This document shows, piece after piece, positions 1-13,400 of a stretch of DNA of 64,000 nt. The notes below the pieces were generated by a model. That model was not told the origin of the DNA. It ran no database searches and was given only the letters and a program-made list of their open reading frames with translations. The DNA comes from Luzula sylvatica (lineage: Eukaryota; Streptophyta; Magnoliopsida; Poales; Juncaceae). The DNA is taken from positions 14,228,862 to 14,292,861 of the forward strand of contig OX326959.1 of the NCBI GenBank assembly GCA_946800325.1, written 5' to 3'. The translations under genes and the position numbers were made by a program. Every line of letters begins with the position of its first letter. Position 1 is the stretch's first letter.

Positions 1-1261
1 CTTCAATTTTTACATTTTTTAAATAAATATCTTCATTGAATTTTTTGAAGGTGTTAGACTTCACTTTTTTAAATTTTTAAGAAATTTTTGAAAAAATTTA
101 AATTTGTGTGTGTTAGTCTTCAATTACGGAGTATTTTGAGTATGACATGAAAATTGAGTATTTTGCTTATGTTAAACTTCATCTTTTACATTTTTAAAAA
201 ATATCTTCATTGAATTTTTTGAAGGTGTTAGACTTCAGTTTTTTGCATTTTTAAGAAATTTTTGAAAAAATTTAAATTTGTGTGTGGTAGTCTTGAATTA
301 CGGGGTATTTTGAGTATGACATGAAAATTGAGTATTTTGCCTATGTTACACTTCAATTTTACATTTTTAAAAAAAGTATCTTCATTGAATTTATTGAAGG
401 TGTTGACTTCAATTTTTTGCATTTTGAAGAAATTTTTGAAAAAATTTAAATTTGTGAGTGTTAGTCTTCAATTACGGAGTATTTTGAGTATGACATGAAA
501 ATTGAGTATTTTGCTAATTTTACAATTCAATTTTTTCATTTTTTTTTAAAAAATATCTTCATTGAATTTTTTGAAGGTGTTAGACTTCAGTTTTTTCAAT
601 TTTTAAGAAATTTTTGAAAAAATTTAAATTTGTGTGTGTTAGTCTTCAATTACTGAGTATTTTGAGTATGACATGAAAATTGAATATTTTTCTTATGTTA
701 AACTTCAATTTTTACATTTTTTTTAAAAATATCTTCGTTGAATTTTTTGAAGGTGTTAGACTTCAGTTTTTTGCATCTTTAAGAAATTTTTGAAAAAATT
801 GAAATTTGTGTGTGTTAGTCTTGAATTACAGAGTATTTTGAGTATGACATGAAAATTGAGTATTTTGCTTATGTTAAACTTCTATTTTTACATTTTAAAA
901 AAAAATATCATCATTGAATTTTTTGAAGGTGTTAGACTTCATTTTTCGCATTTTTAAGAAATTTTTGAAAAAATGGAAATTTGTGTGTGTTAGTCTTCAA
1001 TTACGAAGTATTTTGAGTATGACATGAAAACTGACTATTTTGCTTATGTTACACTTCAATTTTTACATTTTTAAAAAAAATATCTTCATTGAATTTTTTG
1101 AAGGTGTTAGATTTCATTTTTTTACATTTTTGTGAAATTTGTGTGTGTTAGTCTTCAATTACGGAGTATTTTGAGTATGACATGAAAACTGAGTATTTTG
1201 CTTATGTTACACTTCAATATTTACATTTTTTAAATTAATATCTTCATTGAATTTTTTGAAG

Positions 1262-4200
1262 GTGTTAGACTTCACTTTTTTAAATTTTTAAGAAATTTTT
1301 GAAAAAATTTAAATTTGTGTGTGTTAGTCTTCAATTACGGAGTATTTTGAGTATGACATGAAAATTGAGTATTTTGCTTATGTTAAACTTCATTTTTTAC
1401 ATTTTTTTAAAAAATATCTTCATTGAATTTTTTGAAGGTGTTAGACTTCAGTTTTTTGCATTTTTAAGAAATTTTTGAAAAAATTTAAATTTGGGTGTGG
1501 TAGTCTTGAATTACGGGGTATTTTGAGTATGACATGAAAATTGAGTATTTTGCCTATGTTACACTTCAATTTTACATTTTTAAAAAAAGTATCTTCATTG
1601 AATTTATTGAAGGTGTTGACTTCAATTTTTAGCATTTTGAAGAAATTGTTGAAAAAATTTAAATTTGTGAGTGTTAGTCTTGAATTACAGAGTATTTTGA
1701 GTATGACATGAAAATTGAGTATTTTGCTAATTTTACACTTCAATTTTTACATTTTTTTTAAAAAATATCTTCATTGAATTTTTTGAAGGTGGACTTCAGT
1801 TTTTTCCATTTTTAAGAAATTTTTGAAAAAATTTAAATTTGTGTGTGTTAGTCTTCAATTACAGAGTATTTTGAGTATGACATGAAAATTGATAATTTTT
1901 CTTATGTTAAACTTCAATTTTTACATTTTTTTAAAAAATATCTTCGTTGAATTTTTTGAAGGTGTTAGACTTCAGTTTTTTGCATCTTTAAGAAATTTTT
2001 GAAAAAATTGGAATTTGTGTGTGTTAATCTTCAATTACAGAGTATTTTGAGTATGACATGAAAATTGAGTATTTTGCTTATGTTAAACTTCAATTTTCAT
2101 ATTTTTTAAAAAAATATCTTCATTAAATTTTTTGAAGGTGTTAGACTTCATTTTTCGCATTTTTAAGAAATTTTTTAAAAAATTGAAATTTGTTAGTGTT
2201 AGTCTTCAATTACGGAGTATTTTGAATATGACATAAAAATTGAGTATTTTGCTAAGTCTACACTTCAATTTTTTACAGTTTTTTTTAAAAATATCTTCAT
2301 TTAATTTTTTTAAGTTGTTAGACTTCAGTTTTTTGCATTTTTAAGAAATTTTTGAAAAAATAGAAATTTGTGTGTGTTAGTCTTCAATTACGGAGTATTT
2401 TGAGTATGACAAGAAAATTGAGTATTTTGCCTATATGTTAAACTTCAATTTTTACATTTTTTAAAAAAATATCTTCATTGAATTTTTTGAAGGTGTTAGA
2501 CTTCATTTAACGCATTTTTAAGAAATTTTTGAAAAAATTGAAATTTGTGTGTGTTTGTCTTCAATTACAGAGTATTTTGAGTATTACATGAAAATTGAGT
2601 ATTTTGCTTATGTTAAAATTCAATTTTTACATTTTAAAAAAAAATATCTTCGTTGAATTTTTTGAAGGTGTTAGACTTCAGTTTTTTGCATCTTTAAGAA
2701 ATTTTTGAAAGAATTGAAATTTGTTTGTGTTAGTCTTCAATTACAGAGTATTTTGAGTATGACATGAAAATTTATTATTTTCCTTATGATAAACTTCAAT
2801 TTTCACATTTTAAAAAAAAATATCTTCATTGAATTTTTTGAAGGTGTTAGACTTCATTTTTCGCATTTTTAAGAAATTTTTTAAAAAATTGAATTTTGTG
2901 AGTGTTAGTCTTCAATTACGGAATATTTTGAATATGACATGAAAATTGAGTATTTTGCTGATTCTACACTTCAATTTTTTACAGTTTTTTTAAAAAATAT
3001 CTTCATTTAATTTTTTAAGGTGTTGGACTTCAGTTTTTTGCATTTTTAAGAAATTTTTGAAAAAATAGAAATTTGTGTGTGTTAGTCTTCAATTACGGAG
3101 TATTTTGAGTGTGACAAGAAAATTGAGTATTTTGCCTATATGTTAAACTTCAATTTTTACATTTTAAAAAAAAATATCTTCATTGAATTTTTTTAAGGTG
3201 TTAGACTTCATTTAACGCATTTTTAATAAATTTTTGAAAAAATTGAAATTTGTGTGTGTTAGTCTTCAATTACGGAGTATTTTGAGTATGACATGAAAAC
3301 TGAGTATTTTGCTTATGTTACACTTCAATTTTTACATATTTTAAATAAATATCTTCATTGAATTTTTTGAAGGTGTTAGACTTCACTTTTTTAAATTTTT
3401 AAGAAATTTTTGAAAAAATTTAAATTTGTGTGTGTTAGTCTTCAATTACGGAGTATTTTGAGTATGACATGAAAATTGAGTATTTTTCTTATGTTAAACT
3501 TCATTTTTTACATTTTTTTAAAAAATATCTTCATTGAATTTTTTGAAGGTGGACTTCAGTTTTTTGCATTTTTAAGAAATTTTTGAAAAAATTGAAATTT
3601 GTGTGTGTTAGTCTTGAATTACAGAGTATTTTGAGTATGACATGAAAATTGAGTATTTTGCTTATGTTAAACTTCTATTTTTACATTTTTAAAAAAAATA
3701 TAATCATTGAATTTTTTGAAGGTGTTAGACTTCATTTTTCGCATTTTTAAGAAATTTTTGAAAAAATGGAAATTTGTGTGTGTTAGTCTTCAATTACGGA
3801 GTATTTTGAGTATGACATGAAAACTGACTATTTTGCTTATGTTACACTTCAATTTTTACATTTTAAAAAAACATGTCTTCATTGAATTTTTTGAAGGTGT
3901 TAGATTTCATTTTTTTACATTTTTGTGAAATTTGTGTGTGTTAGTCTTCAATTACGGAGTATTTTGAGTATGACATGAAAACTGAGTATTTTGCTTATGT
4001 TAAACTTCAATTTTTACATTTTTTAAATAAATATCTTCATTGAATTTTTTGAAGGTGTTAGACTTCACTTTTTTAAATTTTTAAGAAATTTTTGAAAAAA
4101 TTTCAATTTGTGTGTGTTAGTCTTCAATTACGGAGTATTTTGAGTATGACATGAAAATTGAGTATTTTGCTTATGTTAAACTTCATTTTTTACATTTTTT

Positions 4201-7047
4201 TAAAAAATATCTTCATTGAATTTTTTTGAAGGTGTTAGACTTCAGTTTTTTGCATTTTTAAGAAATTTTTGAAAAAATTTAAATTTGGGTGTGGTAGTCT
4301 TGAATTACGGGGTATTTTGAGTATGACATGAAAATTGAGTATTTTGCTTATGTTACACTTCAATTTTACATTTTTAAAAAAAGTATCTTCATTGAATTTT
4401 TTGAAGGTATTGACTTCAATTTTTTGCATTTTGAAGCAATTTTTGAAAAAATTTAAATTTGTGAGTGTTAGTCTTCAATTACGGAGTATTTTGAGTATGA
4501 CATGAAAATTGAGTATTTTGCTAATTTTACACTTCAATTTTTACATTTTTTTTTTAAAAATATCTTCATTGAATTTTTTGAAGGTGTTAAACTTCAGTTT
4601 TTTCCATTTTTAAGAAATTTTTGAAAAAATTTAAATTTGTGTGTGTTAGTCTTCAATTACAGAGTATTTTGAGTATGACATGAAAATTGAGTATTTTTCT
4701 TATGTTAAACTTCAATTTTTACATTTTTTTAAAAACTATCTTCGTTGAATTTTTTGAAGGTGTTAGACTTCAGTTTTTTGCATCTTTAAGAAATTTTTGA
4801 AAAAATTGGAATTTGTGTGTGTTAATCTTCAATTACAGAGTATTTTGAGTATGACATGAAAATTGAGTATTTTGCTTATGTTAAACTTCAATTTTCATAT
4901 TTTTTTAAAAAATATCTTCATTAAATTTTTTGAAAGTGTTAGACTTCATTTTTCGCATTTTTAAGAAATTTTTTAAAAATTGAAATTTGTGAGTGTTAGT
5001 CTTCAATTACGGAGTATTTTGAATATGACATAAAAATTGAGTATTTTGCTAATTCTACACTTCAATTTTTTACAGTTTTTTTAAAAAATATCTTCATTTA
5101 ATTTTTTTAAGTTGTTAGACTTCAGTTTTTTGCATTTTTAAGAAATTTTTGAAAAAATAGAAATTTGTGTGTGTTGGTCTTCAATTACGGAGTATTTTGA
5201 GTATGACAAGAAAATTGAGTATTTTGCCTATATGTTAAACTTCAATTTTTACATGTTTTAAAAAAATATCTTCATTGAATTTTTTGTAGGTGTTAGACTT
5301 CATTTAACGCATTTTTAAGAAATTTTTGAAAAAATTGAAATTTGTGTGTGTTACTCTTCAATTATGGAGTGTTTTGACTATGACATGAAAACTGAGTATT
5401 TTGCTTATGTTACACTTCAATTTTTACATTTTAAAAATAAATATCTTAGTTGAATTTTTTGAAGGTGTTAGACTTCAGTTTTTTGCATCTTTAAGAAATT
5501 TTTGAAAAAATTGAAATTTGTGTGTGTTAATCTTCAATTACAGAGTATTTTGAGTATGACATGAAAATTGAGTATTTTGCTTATGTTTAACTTCAATTTT
5601 CACATTTTAAAAAAAAATATCTTCATTAAATTTTTTGAAGGTGTTAGACTTCATTTTTCGCATTTTTAAGAAATTTTTAAAAAAATTGACATTTGTGAGT
5701 GTCAGTCTTCAATTACGGAGTATTTTGAATATGACATGAAAATTGAGTATTTTGCTAATTCTACACTTTAATTTTTTACAGTTTTTTTAAAAAATATCTT
5801 CATTTAATTTTTTAAGGTGTTGGACTTCAGTTTTTTGCATTTTTAAGAAATTTTTGAAAAAATAGAAATTTGTGTGTGTTAGTCTTCAATTACGGAATAT
5901 TTTGAGTATGACAAGAAAATTGAGTATTTTGCCTATATGTTAAACTTCAATTTTTACATTTTAAAAAAAAATATATTCATTGAATTTTTTTTAAGGTGTT
6001 AGCCTTCATTTAACGCATTTTTAATAAATTTTTGAAAAAATTGAAATTTGTGTGTGTTAGTCTTCAATTACGGAGTATTTTGAGTATGACATGAAAACTG
6101 AGTATTTTGCTTATATTACACTTCAATTTTTACATTTTTTAAAAAAATATCTTCATTGAATGTTTTGAAGGTGTTAGATTTCATTTTTTTACATTTTTGT
6201 GAAATTTGTGAAAAAATTCAAATTTGTGTGTGTTAGTCTTCAATTACGGAGTATTTTGAGTATGACATGAAAACTGAGTATTTTGCTTATGTTACACTTC
6301 AATTTTTACATTTTTTAAATAAATATCTTCATTGAATTTTTTGAAGGTGTTAGGCTTCACTTTTTTAAATTTTTAAGAAATTTTTTAAAAAATTTAAATT
6401 TGTGTGTGTTTGTCATCAATTACGGAGTATTTTGAGTATGACATGAAAATTGAGTATTTTGCTTATGTTAAACTTCATTTTTTACATTTTTTTAAAAAAT
6501 ATCTTCATTGAATTTTTTGAAGGTGGACTTCAGTTTTTTGCATTTTTAAGAAATTTTTGAAAAAATTGAAATTTGTGTGTGTTAGTCTTGAATTACAGAG
6601 TACTTTGAGTATGACATGAAAATTGAGTATTTTGCTTATGTTAAACTTCAATTTTTACATTTTTAAAAAAATATCATCATTGAATTTTTTGAAGGTGTTA
6701 GACTTCATTTTTCGCATTTTTAAGAAATTTTTGAAAAAATGGAAATTTGTGTGTGTTAGTCTTCAATTACGGAGTATTTTGAGTATGACATGAAAACTGA
6801 CTATTTTGCTTATGTTACACTTCAATTTTTACATTTTTAAAAAAAATATCTTCATTGACTTTTTTGAAGGTGTTAGTTTTCATTTTTTTACATTTTTATG
6901 AAATTTGTGAAAAAATTCAAATTTGTGTGTGTTAGTCTTCAATTACGGAGTATTTTGAGTATGACAAGAAAACTGAGTATTTTGCTTATGTTACACTTCA
7001 ATTTTTACTTTTTTTAAATAAATATCTTCATTGAATTTTTTGAAGGT
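1262..7047. repeat. Higher-order repeat in satellite A, about 2.8-3.0 kb period
   Basis: Rare monomer variants recur in the same order at fixed distances. The CACTTTTTTAAAT variant lies at 1273, 4066 and 7057, and the GGTAGTCTTGAATTACGGGG variant follows it at about 1500 and 4290. The TAAGTTGTTAG variant (about 2310 and 5108) and the GGTGTTGGACTTCAG variant (about 3017 and 5817) are also paired. This marks one block of about 16 monomers at 1262-4056 and a second of about 17 at 4057-7047; the second has an extra short unit near 6130-6230. A partial earlier copy of the same order starts near 52, about 1210 bp upstream. Boundaries were set by eye. Confidence 0.8.
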
Positions 7048-10000
7048 GTTAGACTTCACTTTTTTAAATTTTTAAGAAATTTTTGAAAAAATTTAAATTT
7101 GTGTGTGTTAGTCTTCAATTACGGAGTATTTTGAGTATGACATGAAAATTGAGTATTTTGCTTATGTTAAACTTCATTTTTTACATTTTTTTAAAAAAAT
7201 ATCTTCATTGAATTTTTTGAAGGTGTTAGACTTCAATTTTTTGCATTTTTAAGAAATTTTTGAAAAAATTGAAATTTGTGTGTGTTAGTCGTGAATTACG
7301 TTGTATTTTGAGTATGACATGAAAATTGAGTATTTTGCCTATGTTACACTTCAATTTTACATTTTAAAACAAAGTATGTTCATTGAATTTTTTGAAGGTG
7401 TTGACTTCAATTTTTTCCATTTTGAAGAAATTTTTGAAAAAATTTAAATTTGTGAGTGTTAGTCTTCAATTACGGAGTATTTTGAGTATGACATGAAAAT
7501 TGAGTATTTTGCTAATTTTACACTTCAATTTTTACATTTTTTTTTAAAAAATATCTTCATTGAATTTTTTGAAGGTGTTAGACTTCAGTTTTTTTCATTT
7601 TTAAGAAATTTTTGAAAAAATTTAAATTTGTGTGTGTTAGTCTTCAATTACAGAGTATTTTGAGTATGACATGAAAATTGAGTATTTTTCTTATGTTAAA
7701 CTTCAATTTTTACATTTTTTTAAAAAATATCTTCGTTGAATTTTTTTAAGGTGTTAGACTTCAGTTTTTTGCGTCTTTAAGAAATTTTTGAAAAAATTGG
7801 AATTTGTATGTGTTAATCTTCAATTACAGAGTATTTTGAGTATGACATTAAAACTGAGTATTTTGCTTATGTTACACTTCAATTTTTACATTTTTAAAAT
7901 AAATATCTTCGTTGAATTTTTTGAAGGTGTTAGACTTCAGTTTTTTGCATCTTTAAGAAAATTTTGAAACAATTGAAATTTGTGTGTGTTAATCTTCAAT
8001 TACAGAGTATTTTGAGTATGACATGAAAATTGAGTATTTTGCTTATGTTTAACTTCAATTTTCACATTTTTAAAAAAAATATCTTCATTGAATTTTTTGA
8101 AGGTGTTTGACTTCATTTTTCGTATTTTTAAGAAATTTTTTAAAAAATTGAAATTTGTGAGTGTCAGTCTTCAATTACGGAGTATTTTGAATATGACATG
8201 AAAATTGAGTATTTTGCTAATTCTACACTTCAATTTTTTACAGTTTTTTTAAAAAATATCTTCATTTAATTTTTTAAGGTGTTGGACTTCAGTTTTTTGC
8301 ATTTTTAAGAAATTTTTGAAAAAATAGAAATTTGTGTGTGTTAGTCTTCAATTACGGAGTATTTTGAGTATGACAAGAAAATTGAGTATTTTGCCTATAT
8401 GTTAAACTTCAATTTTTACATTTCAAAAAAAAATATCTTCATATAATTTTTTTAAGGTGTTAGACTTCATTTAACGCATTTTTAATAAATTTTTGAAAAA
8501 ATTGAAATTTGTGTGTGTTAGTCTTCAATTACGGAGTATTTTGAGTATGACATGAAAACTGACTATTTTGCTTATGTTACACTTCAATTTTTACATTTTT
8601 AAAAAAAATATCTTCATTGAATTTTTTAAAGGTGTTAATTTTCATTTTTTTACATTTTTATGAAATTTGTGAAAAAATTCAAATTTGTGTGTGTTAGTCT
8701 TCAATTACGGAGTATTTTGAGTATGACAAGAAAACTGAGTATTTTGCTTATGTTACACTTCAATTTTTACTTTTTTTAAATAAATATCTTCATTGAATTT
8801 TTTGAAGGTGTTAGACTTCACATTTTTAAATTTTTAAGAAATTTTTGAAAAAATTTAAATTTGTGTGTGTTAGTCTTCAATTACGGAGTATATTGAGTAT
8901 AACATGAAAATTGAGTATTTTGCTTATGTTAAACTTCATTTTTTACATTTTTTTAAAAAATATCTTCATTGAATTTTTTGAAGGTGTTAGACTTCAGTTT
9001 TCTGCATTTTTAAGACATTTTTGAAAAAATTGAAATTTGTGTGTGCTAGTCTTGAATTACGGGGTATTTTGAGTATGACATGAAAATTGAGTATTTTGCC
9101 TATGTTACACTTCAATTTTACATTTTTAAAAAAAGTATCTTCATTGAATTTTTTGAAGGTGTTGACTTCAATTTTTTGCATTTTGAAGAAATTTTTGAAA
9201 AAATTTAAATTTGTGAGTGTTAGTCTTCAATTACGGAGTATTTTGAGTATGACATGAAAATTGAGTATTTTGCTAATTTTACACTTCAATTTTTACATTT
9301 TTTTTTAAAAAATATCTTCATTGAATTTTTTCAAGGTGTTAAACTTCAGTTTTTTCCATTTTTAAGAAATTTTTGAAAAAATTTAAATTTGTGTGTGTTA
9401 GTCTTCAATTACAGAGTATTTTGAGTATGACATGAAAATTGAGTATTTTTCTTATGTCAAACTTCAATTTTTACATTTTTTTAAAAAATATCTTCATTGA
9501 ATTTTTTTGAAGGTGTTAGACTTCAGTTTTTTGCATCTTTAAGAAATTTTTGAAAAAATTGAAATTTGTGTGTGTTAATCTTCAATTACAGAGTATTTTG
9601 AGTATGACATGAAAATTGAGTATTTTGCTTATGTTAAACTTCAATTTTCACATTTTTAAAAAAAATATCTTCATCGAATTTTTTGGAGGTGTTAGACTTC
9701 ATTTTTCGCATTTTTAAGAAATTTATTAAAAAATTGAAATTTGTGAGTGTTAGTCTTCAATTACGGAGTATTTTGAATATGACATGAAAATTGAGTATTT
9801 TTCCTATATGTTAAACTTCAATTTTTACATTTTTAAAAAAAATATCTTCATTTAATTTTTTGAAGGTGTTAGACTTCATTTAACGCATTTTTAAGAAATT
9901 TTTGAAAAAATAGAAATTTGTGTGTGTTAGTCTTCAATTACGGAGTATTTTGAGTATGACAAGAAAATTGAGTATTTTGCCTATATGTTAAACTTCAATT

Positions 10001-10229
10001 TTTACATTTTTAAAAAAAATATCTTCATTTAATTTTTTGAAGGTGTTAGACTTCATTTAACGCATTTTTAAGAAATTTTTGAAAAAATTGAAATTTGTGT
10101 GTGTTAGTCTTCAATTACGCAGTCTTTTGACTATGACATGAAAACTTAGTATTTTGCTTATGTTACACTTCAATTTTTACATTTTTTAAATAAATATCTT
10201 CATTGAATTTTTTGAAGGTGTTAGACTTC

Positions 10230-13200
10230 AGTTTTTTGCATCTTTAAGAAATTTTTTAAAAAATTTAAATTTGTGTGTGTTAGTCTTCAATTACAGAGTA
10301 TTTTGAGTATGACATGAAAATTGAGTATTTTTCTTATGTTAAACTTCAATTTTTACATTTTTTTAAAAAATATCTTCGTTGAATTTTTTGAAGGTGTTAG
10401 ACTTCAGTTTTTTGCGTCTTTAAGAAATTTTTGAAAAAATTGGAATTTGTGTGTGTTAATCTTCAATTACAGAGTATTTTGAGTATGACATTAAAACTGA
10501 GTATTTTGCTTATGTTACACTTCAATTTTTACATTTTTAAAATAAATATCTTCGTTGAATTTTTTGAAGGTGTTAGACTTCAGTTTTTTGCATCTTTAAG
10601 AAATTTTTGAAAAAATTGAAATTTGTGTGTGTTAATCTTCAATTACAGAGTATTTTGAGTATGACATGAAAATTGAGTATTTTGCTTATGTTTAACTTCA
10701 ATTTTCACATTTTTAAAAAAAATATCTTCATTGAATTTTTTGAAGGTGTTAGACTTCATTTTTCGCATTTTTAAGAAATTTTTTAAAAAATTGAAATTTG
10801 TGAGTGTTAGTCTTCAATTACGGAGTATTTTGAATATGACATGAAAATTGAGTATTTTGCTAATTCTACACTTCAATTTTTTACACTTTTTAAAAAAAAT
10901 ATCTTCATTTAATTTTTTTAAGGTGTTAGACTTCAGTTTTTTGCATTTTTAAGAAATTTTTGAAAAAATAGAAATTTGTGTGTGTTAGTCTTCAATTACG
11001 GAGTATTTTGAGTATGACAAGAAAATTGAGTATTTTGCCAATATGTTAAACTTCAATTTTTACATTTTTTAAAAAAATATCTTCATTGAATTTTTTGAAG
11101 GTGTTAGACTTCATTTAACGCATTTTTAAGAAATTTTTGAAAAAATTGAAATTTGTGTGTGTTAGTCTTCAATTATGGAGTGTTTTGACTATGACATGAA
11201 AACTGAGTATTTTGCTTATGTTACACTTCAATTTTTACATTTTTTAAATAAATATCTTTGTTGAATTTTTTGAAGGTGTTAGACTTCAGTTTTTTGCATC
11301 TTTATGAAATTTTTGAAAAAATTGAAATTTGTGTGTGTTAATCTTCAATTACAGAGTATTTTGAGTATGACATGAAAATTGAGTATTTTGCTTATGTTTA
11401 ACTTCAATTTTCACATTTTTAAAAAAAATATCTTCATTGTATTTTTTGAAGGTGTTAGACTTCATTTTTCGCATTTTTAAGAAATATTTTTAAAAATTGA
11501 AATTTGTGAGTGTCAGTCTTCAATTACGGAGTATTTTGAATATGACATGAAAATTGAGTACTTTGCTAATTCTACACTTCAATTTTTTACAGATTTTTTA
11601 AAAAATATCTTCATTTAATTTTTTAAGGTGTTAGACTTCAGTTTTTGGCATTTTTAAGAAATTTTTGAAAAAATAGAAATTTGTGTGTGTTAGTCTTCAA
11701 TTACGGAGTATTTTGAGTATGACAAGAAAATTGAGTATTTTGCCTATATGTTAAACTTCAATTTTTACATTTTTTTAAAAAATATCTTCATTGAATTTTT
11801 TTGAAGGTGTTAGACTTCAGTTTTATGCATCTTTAAGAAATTTTTGAAAAAATTTAAATTTGTGTGTGTTAGTCTTCAATTACGGAGTATTTTGAGTATG
11901 ACATGAAAATTGAGTATTTTTCTTATGTTAAACTTCAAATTTTACATTTTTTTAAAAAATATCTTCGTTGAATTTTTTGAAGGTGTTAGACTTCAGTTTT
12001 TTGCGTCTTTAAGAAATTTTTGAAAAAATTGGAATTTGTGTGTGTTAATCTTCAATTATAGAGTATTTTGAGTATGACATTAAAACTGAGTATTTTGCTT
12101 ATGTTACACTTCAATTTTTACATTTTTAAAATAAATATCTTCGTTGAATTTTTTGAACGTGTTAGACTTCAGTTTTTTGCATCTTTAAGAAATTTTTGAA
12201 AAAATTGAAATTTGTGTGTGTTAATCTTCAATTACAGAGTATTTTGAGTATGACATGAAAATTGAGTATTTTGCTTATGTTTAACTTCAATTTTCACATT
12301 TTAAAAAAAAATATCTTCATTGAATTTTTTGAAGGTGTTAGACTTCATTTTTCGCATTTTTAAGAAATTTTTTAAAAAATTGAAATTTGTGAGTGTTAGT
12401 CTTCAATTACGGAGTATTTTGAATATGACATGAAAATTGAGTATTTTGCTAATTCTACACTTCAATTTTTTACTGTTTTTTAAAAAAATATCTTCATTTA
12501 ATTTTTTTAAGGTGTTAGACTTCAGTTTTTTGCATTTTTAAGAAATTTTTGAAAAAATAGAAATTTGTGTGTGTTAGTCTTCAATTACGGAGTATTTTGA
12601 GTATGACAAGAAAATTGAGTATTTTGCCAATATGTTAAACTTCAATTTTTACATTTTTTAAAAAAATATCTTCATTGAATTTTTTTAAGGTGTTAGACTT
12701 CATTTAACGCATTTTTAAGAAATTTTTGAAAAAATTGAAATTTGTGTGTGTTAGTCTTCAATTATGGAGTGTTTTGACTATGACATGAAAACTGAGTATT
12801 TTGCTTATGTTACACTTCAATTTTTACATTTTTTAAATAAATATCTTTGTTGAATTTTTTGAAGGTGTTAGACTTCAGTTTTTTGCATCTTTATGAAATT
12901 TTTGAAAAAATTGAAATTTGTGTGTGTTAATCTTCAATTACAGAGTATTTTGAGTATGACATGAAAATTGAGTATTTTGCTTATGTTTAACTTCAATTTT
13001 CACATTTTTAAAAAAAATATCTTCATTGAATTTTTTGAAGGTGTTACACTTCATTTTTCGCATTTTTAAGAAATATTTTAAAAAATTGAAATTTGTGAGT
13101 GTCAGTCTTCAATTACGGAGTATTTTGAATATGACATGAAAATTGAGTATTTTGCTAATTCTACACTTCAATTTTTTACAGTTTTTTTAAAAAATATCTT

Positions 13201-13400
13201 CATTTAATTTTTTAAGGTATTAGACTTCAGTTTTTTGCATTTTTAAGAAATTTTTGAAAAAATAGAAATTTGTGTGTGTTAGTCTTCAATTACGGAGTAT
13301 TTTGAGTATGACAAGAAAATTGAGTATTTTGCCTATATGTTAAACTTCAATTTTTACATTTTTAAAAAAAATATCTTCATTGAATTTTTTTAAGGTGTTA
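10230..13400. repeat. Tandem duplicate of a 1589-bp higher-order repeat (9 monomers)
   Basis: Two adjacent blocks, about 10230-11818 and 11819-13400, carry the same succession of monomer variants. Diagnostic sites are TTGCGTCTTT at 10412 and 12001, and ATTATGGAGTGTTTTGAC at 11172 and 12761, both exactly 1589 bp apart. Similarity fades upstream of 10230 and downstream of about 13350. The copies look closer to each other than neighbouring monomers do, which points to recent unequal exchange or conversion. Confidence 0.85.
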
